NCBI GenBank assembly: GCA_031429355.1
Contig: JANOZM010000013.1
Coordinates: forward strand, 372,001 to 436,000
Source of the DNA: JANOZM01 sp031429355
Lineage (GTDB): Bacteria; Pseudomonadota; Gammaproteobacteria; Burkholderiales; Burkholderiaceae_E
Length of the DNA stretch: 64,000 nt
Direction of reading: 5' to 3'
Part shown: piece after piece, positions 16,898-25,879 of the stretch
Position numbering within the stretch: position 1 is the first letter of the stretch
How the letters are laid out: every line of letters begins with the position of its first letter
Made by a program: the position numbers and the translations under genes
The notes under the pieces: model-generated
What the model was told of the DNA's origin: nothing
Databases searched by the model: none
What the model saw: the letters and a program-made list of their open reading frames with translations, nothing else

Positions 16898-18187
16898 TTA
16901 AATTCGAATTTTGTTTGAGTAGCCGGTCATTTCTAAATAGCCGCGTCCAATGATTTCGCCGTTGCTATTGCGTAAGCGAACAGCGCCTTCCCAATAAAAT
17001 CCTCCGGTAGATAGTCGTCCGTCGATTTCTTGTGCTTCAAATGCGGGTTCAACAATATAGCGATTTGCGCCAAACTCGATTTGTTGCGACACAGGATAAA
17101 CCGCACCGCTAACGATAGATCGCCAATTTTTAAGGCCTGTAAACTTAACTGCTTGTTCGCTCGAACCCTCTTGAACGACGGCATTTTTTTCATCGCGCAA
17201 TACCGCGTACGACCAAACATTCGCATTGTCTCTGCTACGCAAACGAAAGGCTAGTAGCGATCCACCGTTAATAAGGTTGATGCCGATCCAATCCCAGCCC
17301 ACTGCATTAGGGTCTAGTAGGGTCGAAGACCACTCGTGATCTAACCAAGCCGTGCCGGTGACAGGCACCACTTTTTTATCTAATTCAATATTGCCCGAAG
17401 CGATCAATTGCGGACGGCTGTAATAGTGGCTAGCTTGTAAGGGTAGTGGGCCTTTTTGCGAAAATCCTTGTTTGCCTTGCAGTGCCGGTGCCGCATTGGT
17501 TTTAAATTGTAAATCGAGCGCGAACGCTTGCGATTGAAGGTGTGTGTTGCAACGGGCTTGTACGACATACACTTCTTGGTTAGCATTTTTTTCAGCACTA
17601 TCTACACGTTTAAAGCGCCATCCATACAACGAGCAATCAGTATCCAAACTATTTAAGCTGGCGGCCCCTAAACCCAGTCGCGCCGATTTTTGGTCATGTA
17701 ATAGTTTTTGCTTTTCCGGAACCGCTAAAGCCATATGTGCTAACACTAGTTGTCTTGGTGCAAAGACATTGTTGCCGGCTAAGTTGTAATCGGTCCTAGT
17801 TCGAAAAAAAGTAGCTTGTACACCAACTGCACTGGCTGCGTTTTCCTTTCGATCTAACCATCCACTTAAATACCACCATTCAGTTTTGTACTCGAGGTGC
17901 GCACCAAAGTCTCGTGGAAAATTTAGTATGGTGGTAGGTAAAACGGGTGCATTTGCCAGCGGTGTTTGTGTTGGAAAGGGTTGCACGGTTGGTTGGGCGG
18001 CAACTTGGGCTTTAGTTGATCCAAAGCCCGGCGATCCGAACCCCAGCGATCCTGCCCCTAGCGATCCTAAAACAACTAAACGTTTGCCCAACAAACCCGA
18101 GTTTAGACCTAAGCGATTAACCCAATAGGGCAGCATTAATTGCTTTGAAAAACTCCGTCGGGTAAAGGTTGAGTTGTTCGCAGGCAT
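16898..18187 (-). CDS. AttH/CrtC lipocalin-like domain protein
   Basis: The protein (429 aa from ATG 18187) has a signal-like N-terminus with TRRSFSK, possibly a weak Tat signal, and a Gly-Ser-Phe repeat region (GSLGAGSLGFGSPGFGS). The AttH/carotenoid-1,2-hydratase domain follows, marked by EYKTEWWYLSGWL and DHEWSS...GWDWIGINL. Such proteins are commonly encoded after an FtsX-like permease and LolD-like ATPase. ATG 18187 is 2 bp after the permease stop, so translational coupling is likely. The frame continues upstream over the permease 3' end, but that is a shadow. It probably binds a hydrophobic ligand at the envelope. Confidence 0.82.
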   Translation of the reverse strand: MPANNSTFTRRSFSKQLMLPYWVNRLGLNSGLLGKRLVVLGSLGAGSLGFGSPGFGSTKAQVAAQPTVQPFPTQTPLANAPVLPTTILNFPRDFGAHLEYKTEWWYLSGWLDRKENAASAVGVQATFFRTRTDYNLAGNNVFAPRQLVLAHMALAVPEKQKLLHDQKSARLGLGAASLNSLDTDCSLYGWRFKRVDSAEKNANQEVYVVQARCNTHLQSQAFALDLQFKTNAAPALQGKQGFSQKGPLPLQASHYYSRPQLIASGNIELDKKVVPVTGTAWLDHEWSSTLLDPNAVGWDWIGINLINGGSLLAFRLRSRDNANVWSYAVLRDEKNAVVQEGSSEQAVKFTGLKNWRSIVSGAVYPVSQQIEFGANRYIVEPAFEAQEIDGRLSTGGFYWEGAVRLRNSNGEIIGRGYLEMTGYSNKIRI

Positions 18188-18189
18188 AT

Positions 18190-20922
18190 TTACCAGTCTT
18201 GCTTTATCGAGTGCAAATGCCCCTGCGCGCGTCCTTTGCGGCCCGCCCACCCGCTACAAAGCGCGGCGCACAATGTGATGGCTAGCACACCAGCGATTAG
18301 CGCTAGCCATGGAATGTCGATATCCATGGTCCAATGAAATGATTGCGGATTAACCCGTTCGATAAGCACCCAGCTCATTGCAAACCCAATGAACACTCCC
18401 CAAAGAGCGCCCGCAAGTGTAAGGACGCCGCCTTCAAGTGCTAACTGGATGTCAAGCCAAGAGTCTTTGGCACCGAGATGCACTAATACGGCAAACTCTT
18501 TTTGCCGAGCCATTGCCTGCGCACCAAAGCTGGCGGCAACGCCGATTAGTGCAACAATAATTGCAGCAGCTTCTAAGGCGTATGTCACTGCAAAACTGCG
18601 ATCAAAAATCGTGAGCGAAACACTACGAATTTCGGCGGCACTGCGCCATTCTAATTGTCTGCCGTCAAGCGCTAAGTTGTTAAGTGCATTACCTACCACT
18701 TGATCGTTCACGCCGCTAGTTAACCAAAGCGCAACGTCACTCACACTAGTGTCGCCCGTTAAGTTTCGGTAATCAGTTTGGTCGATTTGAATTGCGCCGG
18801 TTTGGCGAGTGTAGTCGCGCCAAACGGCAACAACTTTGAAGACTGGTTTGGTTGCAGAAACTTTAATTTGTTCTTTAAAGTTAAAAGGCAACTCAACCTT
18901 GCTACCAATTTTCATTTGATACAAATCGACCATAGCTTCAGAGACATAAATTGGAATGATATTGGCTTGCTTCTCCGCTTCGGTCAGCACTTCAATTCGA
19001 CCGGCAATTGGTAAAAACTTGCCCGCTTGGGCTGGGTCAATAGGGCGAATCAAAATAGGGATCGGGGTGTTTAACGTTGCGGCTTGTTGCTTCGCCTTGT
19101 TGTTTGCTTCGGTTGTGGTTTTACTTTCTGGCAAGACGATTTCAATACTGCGCAAAAACTCTACACGTGCCACGCCAGCCGTCTTTGCAATTTTTTCTTG
19201 TTGTTCGGAACTAAGTTGTGCTGCGCCTGCGGGAAGTCGTGCATACAAATCAGCCGGTAGTACCTGATCTAACCAAGTAGAAACTGAGTTACGAAAGCTC
19301 GACACCATAATTGCCATTGCGGTTACTAAGGCCATGCTAGCAACTACGCCAGCGATGGCTTGAATCGCTAGGCCTGGCGATTGTCCCGCCCGATGCAGCG
19401 CTAACCAAACTGGCGGCTGTGGCCAAGTAAAAACGGCTAGGCCGCGCGCCAATCTAGTTAATAAAAATTGCGCCAGCCAAGGTACTGCAGCAACACCGGC
19501 AAATAGCCAACAAGCAATCGCGGCATAGCCGGCCAAGGGTAATCCAGCAATGGCTGGTAGGGTGGCCAGTCCCGCGCCAATAATCGTTAATACAATGGCT
19601 GGCCAACGCGATGGCAAGCGACCAAGCGACATTTCTCCGTGGCCGGGTTTCAAGGCTTCGGCGCGTCGCGCGTTTAATGCGGATCGAGCTGGAATCCAAG
19701 AGGCCAGCACACTAACTAGTAAGCCCGCAGCCACAAAAACAACTGTTTCTAAAAGGCTTAGGCTTGGCCAAGCTTTAGTTGCAGAAAAATAGCCACCACC
19801 TAAATCGGTTCCTACCCATTGCAGCAATGCTGCGGCAAGTCCATAACCCAAAATCAACCCTGCAAATGTGCCAAGAATTCCCAGAACTAAACCTTGGGCT
19901 AAAACAAACAACATTAACCAACGTTGCGATGCGCCTAACAGGGAAACTAAGGCAAGCATTGGCCATTGCTTTAAGACCATGGCCGCTTGACTACAAAAGA
20001 CAATTAAACCACCCGTAACTAGGGCAACTAAGGCCAACACAGTTAAGTTAACGCGGTAAGCCCGCGATAAATTAGACATGCGGGTTTTTTCTGCATCGGG
20101 TTCTACTAAGCGCAGTATCGGAAAGTCTTTTGTTAAGCGCGCTTCGATATTTTTTTTGGCTGTTTGCAAATCGATCGAGTCGTCAAATAACAAATCAATC
20201 CGACTAATTTTTCCTTCGTATCCAAAGAGCGTTTGAATTTGCGCAATGTCACCAACGAAGCGATTTTCGTCATCTAAGCCGGTGCTGCCAGCCATACGAA
20301 ATTGCAGAAAGCCCGTGGGTGTTTGTAATTGCACTAAACCGCTGCGGGCACCGTACAACAAGGTGGCGTCAAATAGGCTAACGTTATTTGCTTCGTTTGG
20401 CTGTTCGTTACTAGCTTCGCTTTTGCTTTGTTTTGTGCTTTGTTTTGTGCTTTCTTTGTTACTTTCGCTTGGCCGAGCTAGAAGCTCAGGCGTTACAAAC
20501 GCAGCACGAAAAAAATCAAGCCCTACTAGGCGTACGCGTTTTCCATTGGGTAGCGAACTTTCAACTTCGATAATTGGGCTTGCTTCGCGTATTCCTAGCG
20601 ATAGAAGATCTTGATTGAGTTGAATGTAAGCGTTTTGATCAAAGTAGCTTTCGCTGCCGCGAATTTGTAGTTGTGCAGTTCCGTTTACCTTTGCCAGCGA
20701 GCGGGTAAACTCGTTAACTGCTGTTTGGTTAACAATATGAATCGCCAGTGCCAAAGCTATGCCCGCAGCAATGGCAATAACAGCGGCTAAATTGCGACCA
20801 CGGTTTTGCAATAACAAAGGGCCAACGAACCAACTAAGCCCGTGCAATTTTGCTTTGGTGCGGCTGCCCCAAGCCTCGCGCACCAGTGGCGATTCTTTAG
20901 ATGCAAGGTTGCTAGCAGTCAT
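18190..20922 (-). CDS. FtsX-like ABC transporter permease, duplicated FtsX domains
   Basis: A 910-residue permease with an N-terminal transmembrane helix (AAVIAIAAGIALALAIHIV), a large periplasmic domain, then two FtsX core regions (near 300-400 and 790-890) with a further hydrophobic cluster near 460-560, about ten helices in all. The periplasmic domain carries a Ser/Lys/Gln-rich stretch (NKESTKQSTKQSKSEASNEQ, near 155-175) made from short DNA repeats. This layout is that of LolC/MacB-like machines that move lipids or lipoproteins rather than small solutes. It sits between the ATPase and AttH genes. Confidence 0.9.
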   Translation of the reverse strand: MTASNLASKESPLVREAWGSRTKAKLHGLSWFVGPLLLQNRGRNLAAVIAIAAGIALALAIHIVNQTAVNEFTRSLAKVNGTAQLQIRGSESYFDQNAYIQLNQDLLSLGIREASPIIEVESSLPNGKRVRLVGLDFFRAAFVTPELLARPSESNKESTKQSTKQSKSEASNEQPNEANNVSLFDATLLYGARSGLVQLQTPTGFLQFRMAGSTGLDDENRFVGDIAQIQTLFGYEGKISRIDLLFDDSIDLQTAKKNIEARLTKDFPILRLVEPDAEKTRMSNLSRAYRVNLTVLALVALVTGGLIVFCSQAAMVLKQWPMLALVSLLGASQRWLMLFVLAQGLVLGILGTFAGLILGYGLAAALLQWVGTDLGGGYFSATKAWPSLSLLETVVFVAAGLLVSVLASWIPARSALNARRAEALKPGHGEMSLGRLPSRWPAIVLTIIGAGLATLPAIAGLPLAGYAAIACWLFAGVAAVPWLAQFLLTRLARGLAVFTWPQPPVWLALHRAGQSPGLAIQAIAGVVASMALVTAMAIMVSSFRNSVSTWLDQVLPADLYARLPAGAAQLSSEQQEKIAKTAGVARVEFLRSIEIVLPESKTTTEANNKAKQQAATLNTPIPILIRPIDPAQAGKFLPIAGRIEVLTEAEKQANIIPIYVSEAMVDLYQMKIGSKVELPFNFKEQIKVSATKPVFKVVAVWRDYTRQTGAIQIDQTDYRNLTGDTSVSDVALWLTSGVNDQVVGNALNNLALDGRQLEWRSAAEIRSVSLTIFDRSFAVTYALEAAAIIVALIGVAASFGAQAMARQKEFAVLVHLGAKDSWLDIQLALEGGVLTLAGALWGVFIGFAMSWVLIERVNPQSFHWTMDIDIPWLALIAGVLAITLCAALCSGWAGRKGRAQGHLHSIKQDW

Positions 20923-20941
20923 GGGTTATTAGTTCGAGTTC

Positions 20942-21547
20942 TTAAACAACGATCCGGCCTTGCTGTAAGCGCAAGGTGCGATCAGCAAAACTAGCCGCTT
21001 GCACGGAATGCGTCACCATTAAAACCGTGGCCCCACTTTTTGAGCAATGCTCTCGCAGCAAAGCCAATGCTGGTTGTGCGTTGCCTGGATCTAAATTGCC
21101 AGTGGGCTCGTCGGCCAAGACCAACGCAGGATTGTGGATTAAGGCTCTAGCCAAGGCCACCCGTTGTTGCTCGCCACCCGATAGTTGTGGCACTTGCGCT
21201 TGGGCGCGATGCGATAGGCCCAATTGCTCGCAGGCGGTAAGCGCACGTTCTTTGGCTTGTTTCGCTTCGGTACCATTAAGTAGTAAGGGTAGGGCAATGT
21301 TTTGCCATGTGCTTAAATGGTTTAGCAAATGAAACGCTTGAAAAACGAAACCAATTTTCGTTCGTCTAAGTTGAGTGCGTTGTGCCTCATTGAGCAACTG
21401 CAAATTTTCGCCGTCAAGCGTAATGCTGCCTTCGGTTGGGTCGTCGAGACCCGCAATCAAATTTAGCAAGGTAGATTTGCCACCACCAGATTCACCAATT
21501 AAAGCAATAAACTCACCCTTGTTGGCTTGCAATTCCAAGTGGCGCAA
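20942..21547 (-). CDS. ABC transporter ATP-binding protein (LolD-like)
   Basis: An ATPase of at least 201 residues with Walker A GESGGGKST, Q-loop FVFQAFHLL, signature LSGGEQQRVALARAL, Walker B VLADEPTGNLD and H-loop VTHS, as in LolD/MacB enzymes. TTG 21547 gives a protein lacking the usual first strand. The frame upstream still encodes LSQVGRQFDQRWVLRHLEL, which fits the family N-terminus, so translation probably starts near 21600 at a non-standard codon (an ATT follows AAGGAATCGCT there). It is the first gene of the operon with the permease and AttH protein. Confidence 0.88.
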   Translation of the reverse strand: MRHLELQANKGEFIALIGESGGGKSTLLNLIAGLDDPTEGSITLDGENLQLLNEAQRTQLRRTKIGFVFQAFHLLNHLSTWQNIALPLLLNGTEAKQAKERALTACEQLGLSHRAQAQVPQLSGGEQQRVALARALIHNPALVLADEPTGNLDPGNAQPALALLREHCSKSGATVLMVTHSVQAASFADRTLRLQQGRIVV

Positions 21548-21680
21548 TACCCACCGTTGATCAAATTGTCGGCCAACTTGGGACAGTTGTAAAAAAATAG
21601 CGATTCCTTCAACTTGGTCTGTAATGAACTACAGGGTTATGATACGAAATAGACAATAAACTATAAAGCGAGAAGAGACC

Positions 21681-22814
21681 TTGCAATCCAATATGCCAAG
21701 GCAAAGCGCCGCGGTTAGTTCACACCCCGCGCTTTTAGAGTTCATGGACTGGCCCGCCTGGTCCAATAAATCCACAGAAAATCATTCACCTTCGGATGCT
21801 TCCGAATTTAAGAATGGCGCAGCTGGCGCATCGAATCTCGATACCTCGACTAGAGACTTAACGCCTGCCGTGTTGATAGAAGCGCAGGCCAAAGCCCAAT
21901 CTAATGAGATTAATACGGGGCTGTCAGCAACAAACGCGTCGATTTCACCTAAGTACTTTTACGACCACTTGGGCTCGTCGCTCTTTAGCTCGATATGTCA
22001 TTTGCCCGAGTACTACCCTACGCGTACCGAAGCCCACATTTTTAACCGTTATCGCCAAGAAATAGCTGCTATTGCAGGAACCGGCGGCATGATGTTTGAC
22101 TTAGGCGCAGCCGATTGCGTAAAAGCAGAGTCTTGGTTTGAAGCGTTTAAACCAGATCACTATGTTGCGATTGATATTTCTAGTAGTTATTTGTTGGAAT
22201 CGTTAAAGCGTTTAAAAGGACGTTTCCCACATATGGCGATGTCGGGGCTTGGGATGGATTTTTCCGAGCACTTAGAGTTGCCAAGTCATTTGCAGTGCGA
22301 TAAGCCTAAGTTCTTTTACCCTGGTTCGTCTATTGGCAACTTCACGCCCGAGCAAGCGTTAGCGTTTTTAAAACGCGTTCGTTCGCGTTGCGGTGACAAA
22401 GGGCAATTGCTAATTGGTGTTGATTTAGTAAAACCAATCGAAACGCTGGTGCCTGCCTACGACGATGCATTGGGTGTAACGGCTGCGTTTAATTTAAACG
22501 CCTTAAATCAAATGAATCGTATTGTGGGCGCCAACTTTAAGCTAGGCGATTGGCGGCATGTTGCGCTGTTTAATGTTGAACAAAGTCGCATTGAAATGCA
22601 CCTAGAAGCGCAACGTGAGGTCGAAGTAGTTTGGATTCACGAAGACCGCCCAGTGTCACGAAAGTTTGCAAAAAACGAGCGTATTCATACCGAGAATTCG
22701 TATAAATACCAACCTAAAGCATTTGCCGATTTGCTGCATGAAGCGGGCTTTTCTGATGCGCGTTTTTGGACGGATGACCAACGTTGGTTTGGGGTTTATT
22801 TAGGGCAGGCTTAA
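21681..22814 (+). CDS. egtD: L-histidine N-alpha-methyltransferase (hercynine synthase)
   Basis: EgtD trimethylates histidine to hercynine with S-adenosylmethionine. The conserved block from residue about 90, PKYFYDHLGSSLFSSICHLPEYYPTRTE, is diagnostic, followed by MMFDLGAADCVK (SAM loop), FFYPGSSIGNFTP and HTENSYKY near the C-terminus. At 377 residues it is longer than the usual ~320 because of a Ser/Ala-rich N-terminal extension of about 80 residues. The start is TTG 21681 or ATG 21693, both after GAGAAGAG. It is convergent (7 bp) with senB, so hercynine is made next to the enzymes expected to use it. Confidence 0.95.
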   Translation: MQSNMPRQSAAVSSHPALLEFMDWPAWSNKSTENHSPSDASEFKNGAAGASNLDTSTRDLTPAVLIEAQAKAQSNEINTGLSATNASISPKYFYDHLGSSLFSSICHLPEYYPTRTEAHIFNRYRQEIAAIAGTGGMMFDLGAADCVKAESWFEAFKPDHYVAIDISSSYLLESLKRLKGRFPHMAMSGLGMDFSEHLELPSHLQCDKPKFFYPGSSIGNFTPEQALAFLKRVRSRCGDKGQLLIGVDLVKPIETLVPAYDDALGVTAAFNLNALNQMNRIVGANFKLGDWRHVALFNVEQSRIEMHLEAQREVEVVWIHEDRPVSRKFAKNERIHTENSYKYQPKAFADLLHEAGFSDARFWTDDQRWFGVYLGQA

Positions 22815-22821
22815 TTTGCGC

Positions 22822-23769
22822 TTAATTTTTCAAGCTATCAAATACCACTGCTAAAACCCCATCCCGTTCTTGCTCTGGAGTAAACAGTGCTTCGCGTTTT
22901 GCGCAATGGCTACGCAGTAAATCTAAAAACTGTGGATGGGTTTGGCAACGCTCGATTAGGCTAGCTAACGCGCTCGCATCACCGAGCGGAAAGTAGCCGG
23001 GGTAGTCCCGGCCCAACATACCCCTATTGCCACTGACATTACTGGCTAAAACCGGAGTGCCACTGCGCACCGCTTCGATAATAACGTTAGCACCACCCTC
23101 CATAACCGACGAACAAACTAGCAACTGAGCGCGCCGAATTTCGCGCAACGCGCTAGCGTGGCTTACGCTGCCTAACAACGTAAACCTAGGGTCTTGTTCG
23201 CTAATTGCTAAAAGTTGTTTGCCTAGCTCGGGTTCTAAAGTTGCACCGACCATGCGTAATCGTAAATTAGGGCTTTGTAGTTGCAAAAGCGCTCGTGCGG
23301 GCGTTAACGGATCTTTTTCTTGGCGTAGATGGCCTACAAAACAAATGTCGAATGTTGTTTTACGAGCCGCAATGCGGGAGTATTTTGGTGCACTTTGGTA
23401 AACGGTTCTGGTTTTGTAGTGAAATTGTTCGGGCAAGTTTTCAAGCCCGGCTTCTTGCAGAACGACCAAAGTGTTCGCTAAGCGTAGCGATTCTTGTGCT
23501 TTCGGGTCTGTTTCGATATCTCGATATAAGTCTGTCCCTGTCAACACTAGGACAATTGGTTTCCCCGTCGCGGCGAATGCTTTAATGCTATCTGCAGAGC
23601 GCCTAGCATGTAATGCGATCATGACGTCGCTAGCTTCGGATTCCCATGACAAACCCATTTTTACGTGGTAACTTTCAGTTAAGAAATTTTCCCAACGCTG
23701 CGCGGTATGGCCGTTGCCGTTGTTGGTTTTTGCAAGCGCTGGCGTAACGATAAAGACTTTTTTTTTCAT
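22822..23769 (-). CDS. senB: Selenosugar synthase SenB-like glycosyltransferase
   Basis: A GT-B type glycosyltransferase of 315 residues from ATG 23769. The N-terminus KVFIVTPALAKTNNGNGHTAQRW, then ALHARRSADSI and LVLTGTDLYRDI, agree with the TIGR04348 family, now known as SenB, which makes a seleno-sugar from selenophosphate and a UDP-sugar. The C-terminal half has FVGHLRQEKDP and SVMEGGANVIIEAVRSGTPVLAS, the nucleotide-sugar site. It is divergent from the senA-like gene with only 33 bp between starts. No SenC/SelD-type selenophosphate synthase is encoded in the window. Confidence 0.85.
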   Translation of the reverse strand: MKKKVFIVTPALAKTNNGNGHTAQRWENFLTESYHVKMGLSWESEASDVMIALHARRSADSIKAFAATGKPIVLVLTGTDLYRDIETDPKAQESLRLANTLVVLQEAGLENLPEQFHYKTRTVYQSAPKYSRIAARKTTFDICFVGHLRQEKDPLTPARALLQLQSPNLRLRMVGATLEPELGKQLLAISEQDPRFTLLGSVSHASALREIRRAQLLVCSSVMEGGANVIIEAVRSGTPVLASNVSGNRGMLGRDYPGYFPLGDASALASLIERCQTHPQFLDLLRSHCAKREALFTPEQERDGVLAVVFDSLKN

Positions 23770-23802
23770 AGCCAAGAGTACCATCGAGACAGGGTTTTTG
23801 CA

Positions 23803-24951
23803 GTGCGCAACATAAGTCGTATTGAATTATTAGACGAGTTGTCGGCAACGCGTTCGCAGACGCTAGAGCTTATCGATCACTTGCAGCCACAGCAATGGAC
23901 AGTGCCGCATTTAGAGACGATTAATCCTCCACTTTGGGAGATCGGACATATCGGTTGGGTGCAAGAGTTTTGGTGTAACCGCTATCGCTATGATCGTGCA
24001 CCGCGCGCTTCCATTTTATTGAATAGCGACGAGTTTTATGACTCGAACGTAATTACCCATGCCAGTCGTTGGACCAGACCGCTGCCCGATCAAGCGGTAA
24101 TGCGCGAGTACTTGTCCGATGTTTTGGATATGACTTTAGATAAGCTACGCAGCGCACCTGAAACCGACGAGGGGTTGTACTTTTTTCGCTTGGCGTTGTT
24201 TCACGAAAAAATGCATGTTGAAGCCTTGGTGTCCACTTGGCATTTGCTTGATTACACTTTGCCAACCGGCATTGAAATGCCTGATGCAAGTCGCTTAACA
24301 GCCGATATTAAATTTTCGGGTGGCGTTCTCGAATTAGGCTCTAATCCGCAGCAAGGTTTTATATTTGATAACGAAAAATGGGGACACATAGTTGATATCG
24401 CGCCGTTTGAAATATCGACTTCGCCGTTACTAAATTCCGAGTTCTTGTCCTTCGTTAATGATGGCGGTTACAAAAGACCCGAATTTTGGGACTCTAATTA
24501 TTTTGCGCAATTGCAGCTGACCAATCGATCAATGCCGGTTAATTGGCACGACAGTAAAGGCCGTCTTTCGGAGCGTTGGTTTGGTCATGCCGTACCGATT
24601 GATGTTAACCGGCCCTTAGTACACGTTGATGCTTTTGAAGCTGAAGCCTTTTGCCGATGGGCAGAGCGCCGCTTACCAACTGAGGCAGAGTGGGAATACG
24701 CAGTGACTCACGAGCCCCAGTTTGAGTGGGGCGATTCGGTTTGGGAGTGGACAGCATCGGATTTCAATCCGTTTGCCGGTTTTGTGGCCGACCCCTACAA
24801 AGAATATTCAGAACCCTGGTTTGGTAATCACCGCGTTGTAAAAGGCGGCTCGTTTGCTACCCCGCGCGGAATTGCGCATCCGAAGTTTCGAAATTTCTAC
24901 GTTCCAGAGCGCAACGACATATTTGTTGGGTTTCGCACTTGCGCGCTATAG
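23803..24951 (+). CDS. senA: SenA/EgtB-family iron-dependent C-S/C-Se bond-forming enzyme
   Basis: A 382-residue protein with an N-terminal DinB-like domain and C-terminal formylglycine-generating-enzyme fold. Iron ligands are visible in the HxxxHxE motif of FHEKMHVEA, with an earlier His in EIGHIGWVQEF. The C-terminal RLPTEAEWEYA, VWEWTASDF and GGSFATP...FRNFY...FVGFRTC are sulfatase-modifying-factor motifs. EgtB joins hercynine to cysteine or gamma-glutamylcysteine; SenA joins hercynine to a selenosugar. The adjoining senB makes SenA the better call. The frame is open back to 23707 but overlaps senB; GTG 23803 after GAGACAGGG is preferred. Confidence 0.85.
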   Translation: MRNISRIELLDELSATRSQTLELIDHLQPQQWTVPHLETINPPLWEIGHIGWVQEFWCNRYRYDRAPRASILLNSDEFYDSNVITHASRWTRPLPDQAVMREYLSDVLDMTLDKLRSAPETDEGLYFFRLALFHEKMHVEALVSTWHLLDYTLPTGIEMPDASRLTADIKFSGGVLELGSNPQQGFIFDNEKWGHIVDIAPFEISTSPLLNSEFLSFVNDGGYKRPEFWDSNYFAQLQLTNRSMPVNWHDSKGRLSERWFGHAVPIDVNRPLVHVDAFEAEAFCRWAERRLPTEAEWEYAVTHEPQFEWGDSVWEWTASDFNPFAGFVADPYKEYSEPWFGNHRVVKGGSFATPRGIAHPKFRNFYVPERNDIFVGFRTCAL

Positions 24952-24956
24952 CCTAA

Positions 24957-25736
24957 TTAATCAGCCATCCCTGGAACTACCGCGTTAAAGCCACTATCCA
25001 CGTGAGTAATCTCTGCAGTAATTCCCCGTGCTAAATCGCTCAACATAAACGCAGCGACATTACCAACGTCTTCGACCGTAACGTTTCGACGAAGTGGTGC
25101 ATTTTTCTCAACCGCTTCAAGGATTTTTGAAAAACCTTTAATGCCCGAAGCGGCCAAGGTTTTGATTGGGCCTGCTGATAATCCATTAACGCGAATTCCC
25201 TTTGGGCCAAGGCTTTCTGCGAGGTAACGAACACTGGCTTCCAGGGATGCTTTAGCCAAGCCCATTGTGTTGTAGTTGGGAACCATTTTTTCGGCACCCA
25301 TGTAGCTTAATGTTAGCAATGCGCCGCCGTTTGGCATTAGTGGCGCTGCGGCTTTGGCCATACCTATAAAGCTGTAAGCCGAGATGTCGTGGGCTTGGCG
25401 GAAGGCCTCGCGGCTAGCGCCTTCCACAAAGTCGCCCGAGATCGACTCTTTTGGGGCAAATGCGATGGCATGAACAAAACCATCTAAAGTGCCCCATTCG
25501 CTAGCAAGGCTGGCAAATAGTGCGTCAATTTGGCTATCTTCGGCAACGTCTAATGGCAATGCAATGCTCGAGTCGAACTCTTTCGCAAAATCACTGACGC
25601 GTTCTTTAAATCGCTCGCCTTGGTAAGTAAAGGCAAGTTCGGCTCCTTGTGCCTTGCATGCTTTTGCAATACCGTAGGCGATTGAGCGGTTGGATAAGAG
25701 GCCAGTGATTAAAATTCGTTTGCCAGCGAGAAACAT
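24957..25736 (-). CDS. fabI: Enoyl-[acyl-carrier-protein] reductase (NADH)
   Basis: FabI performs the last reduction of fatty acid elongation. This 259-residue SDR begins FLAGKRILITGLLSNRSIAYGIAKA with the family-specific GLLSNRSIA loop, and has HAIAFAPK, the catalytic Tyr-x6-Lys spacing (YNTMGLAKASLEA) and VNGLSAGPIKTLAASGI. ATG 25736 sits 7 nt after GGAA. TTG 25748 is less likely. It is convergent with senA (5 bp apart) and divergent from the ABC substrate-binding gene. Confidence 0.97.
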   Translation of the reverse strand: MFLAGKRILITGLLSNRSIAYGIAKACKAQGAELAFTYQGERFKERVSDFAKEFDSSIALPLDVAEDSQIDALFASLASEWGTLDGFVHAIAFAPKESISGDFVEGASREAFRQAHDISAYSFIGMAKAAAPLMPNGGALLTLSYMGAEKMVPNYNTMGLAKASLEASVRYLAESLGPKGIRVNGLSAGPIKTLAASGIKGFSKILEAVEKNAPLRRNVTVEDVGNVAAFMLSDLARGITAEITHVDSGFNAVVPGMAD

Positions 25737-25879
25737 GAATATTTCCAAAGTAAGTTAGAACAATAATTCGATTTTCGCACGGACTGAGTGCAAAGAGCGA
25801 ACGCAAGACAGCGGCGCGCAGTGGTAGAGTACGCGGTTATAGAAAAACGAGTCGTTTTTGAGTTTAAAGGAGTCCGGGA

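Noticed and set aside
23707..23802. Longer N-terminus for the senA-like gene
   Set aside because: It would overlap senB antisense and encodes no family sequence; GTG 23803 gives the normal start.
23803..24951. Plain EgtB (ergothioneine) assignment
   Set aside because: Possible on motifs alone, but the adjacent SenB-type glycosyltransferase makes SenA more likely; kept as an alternative.
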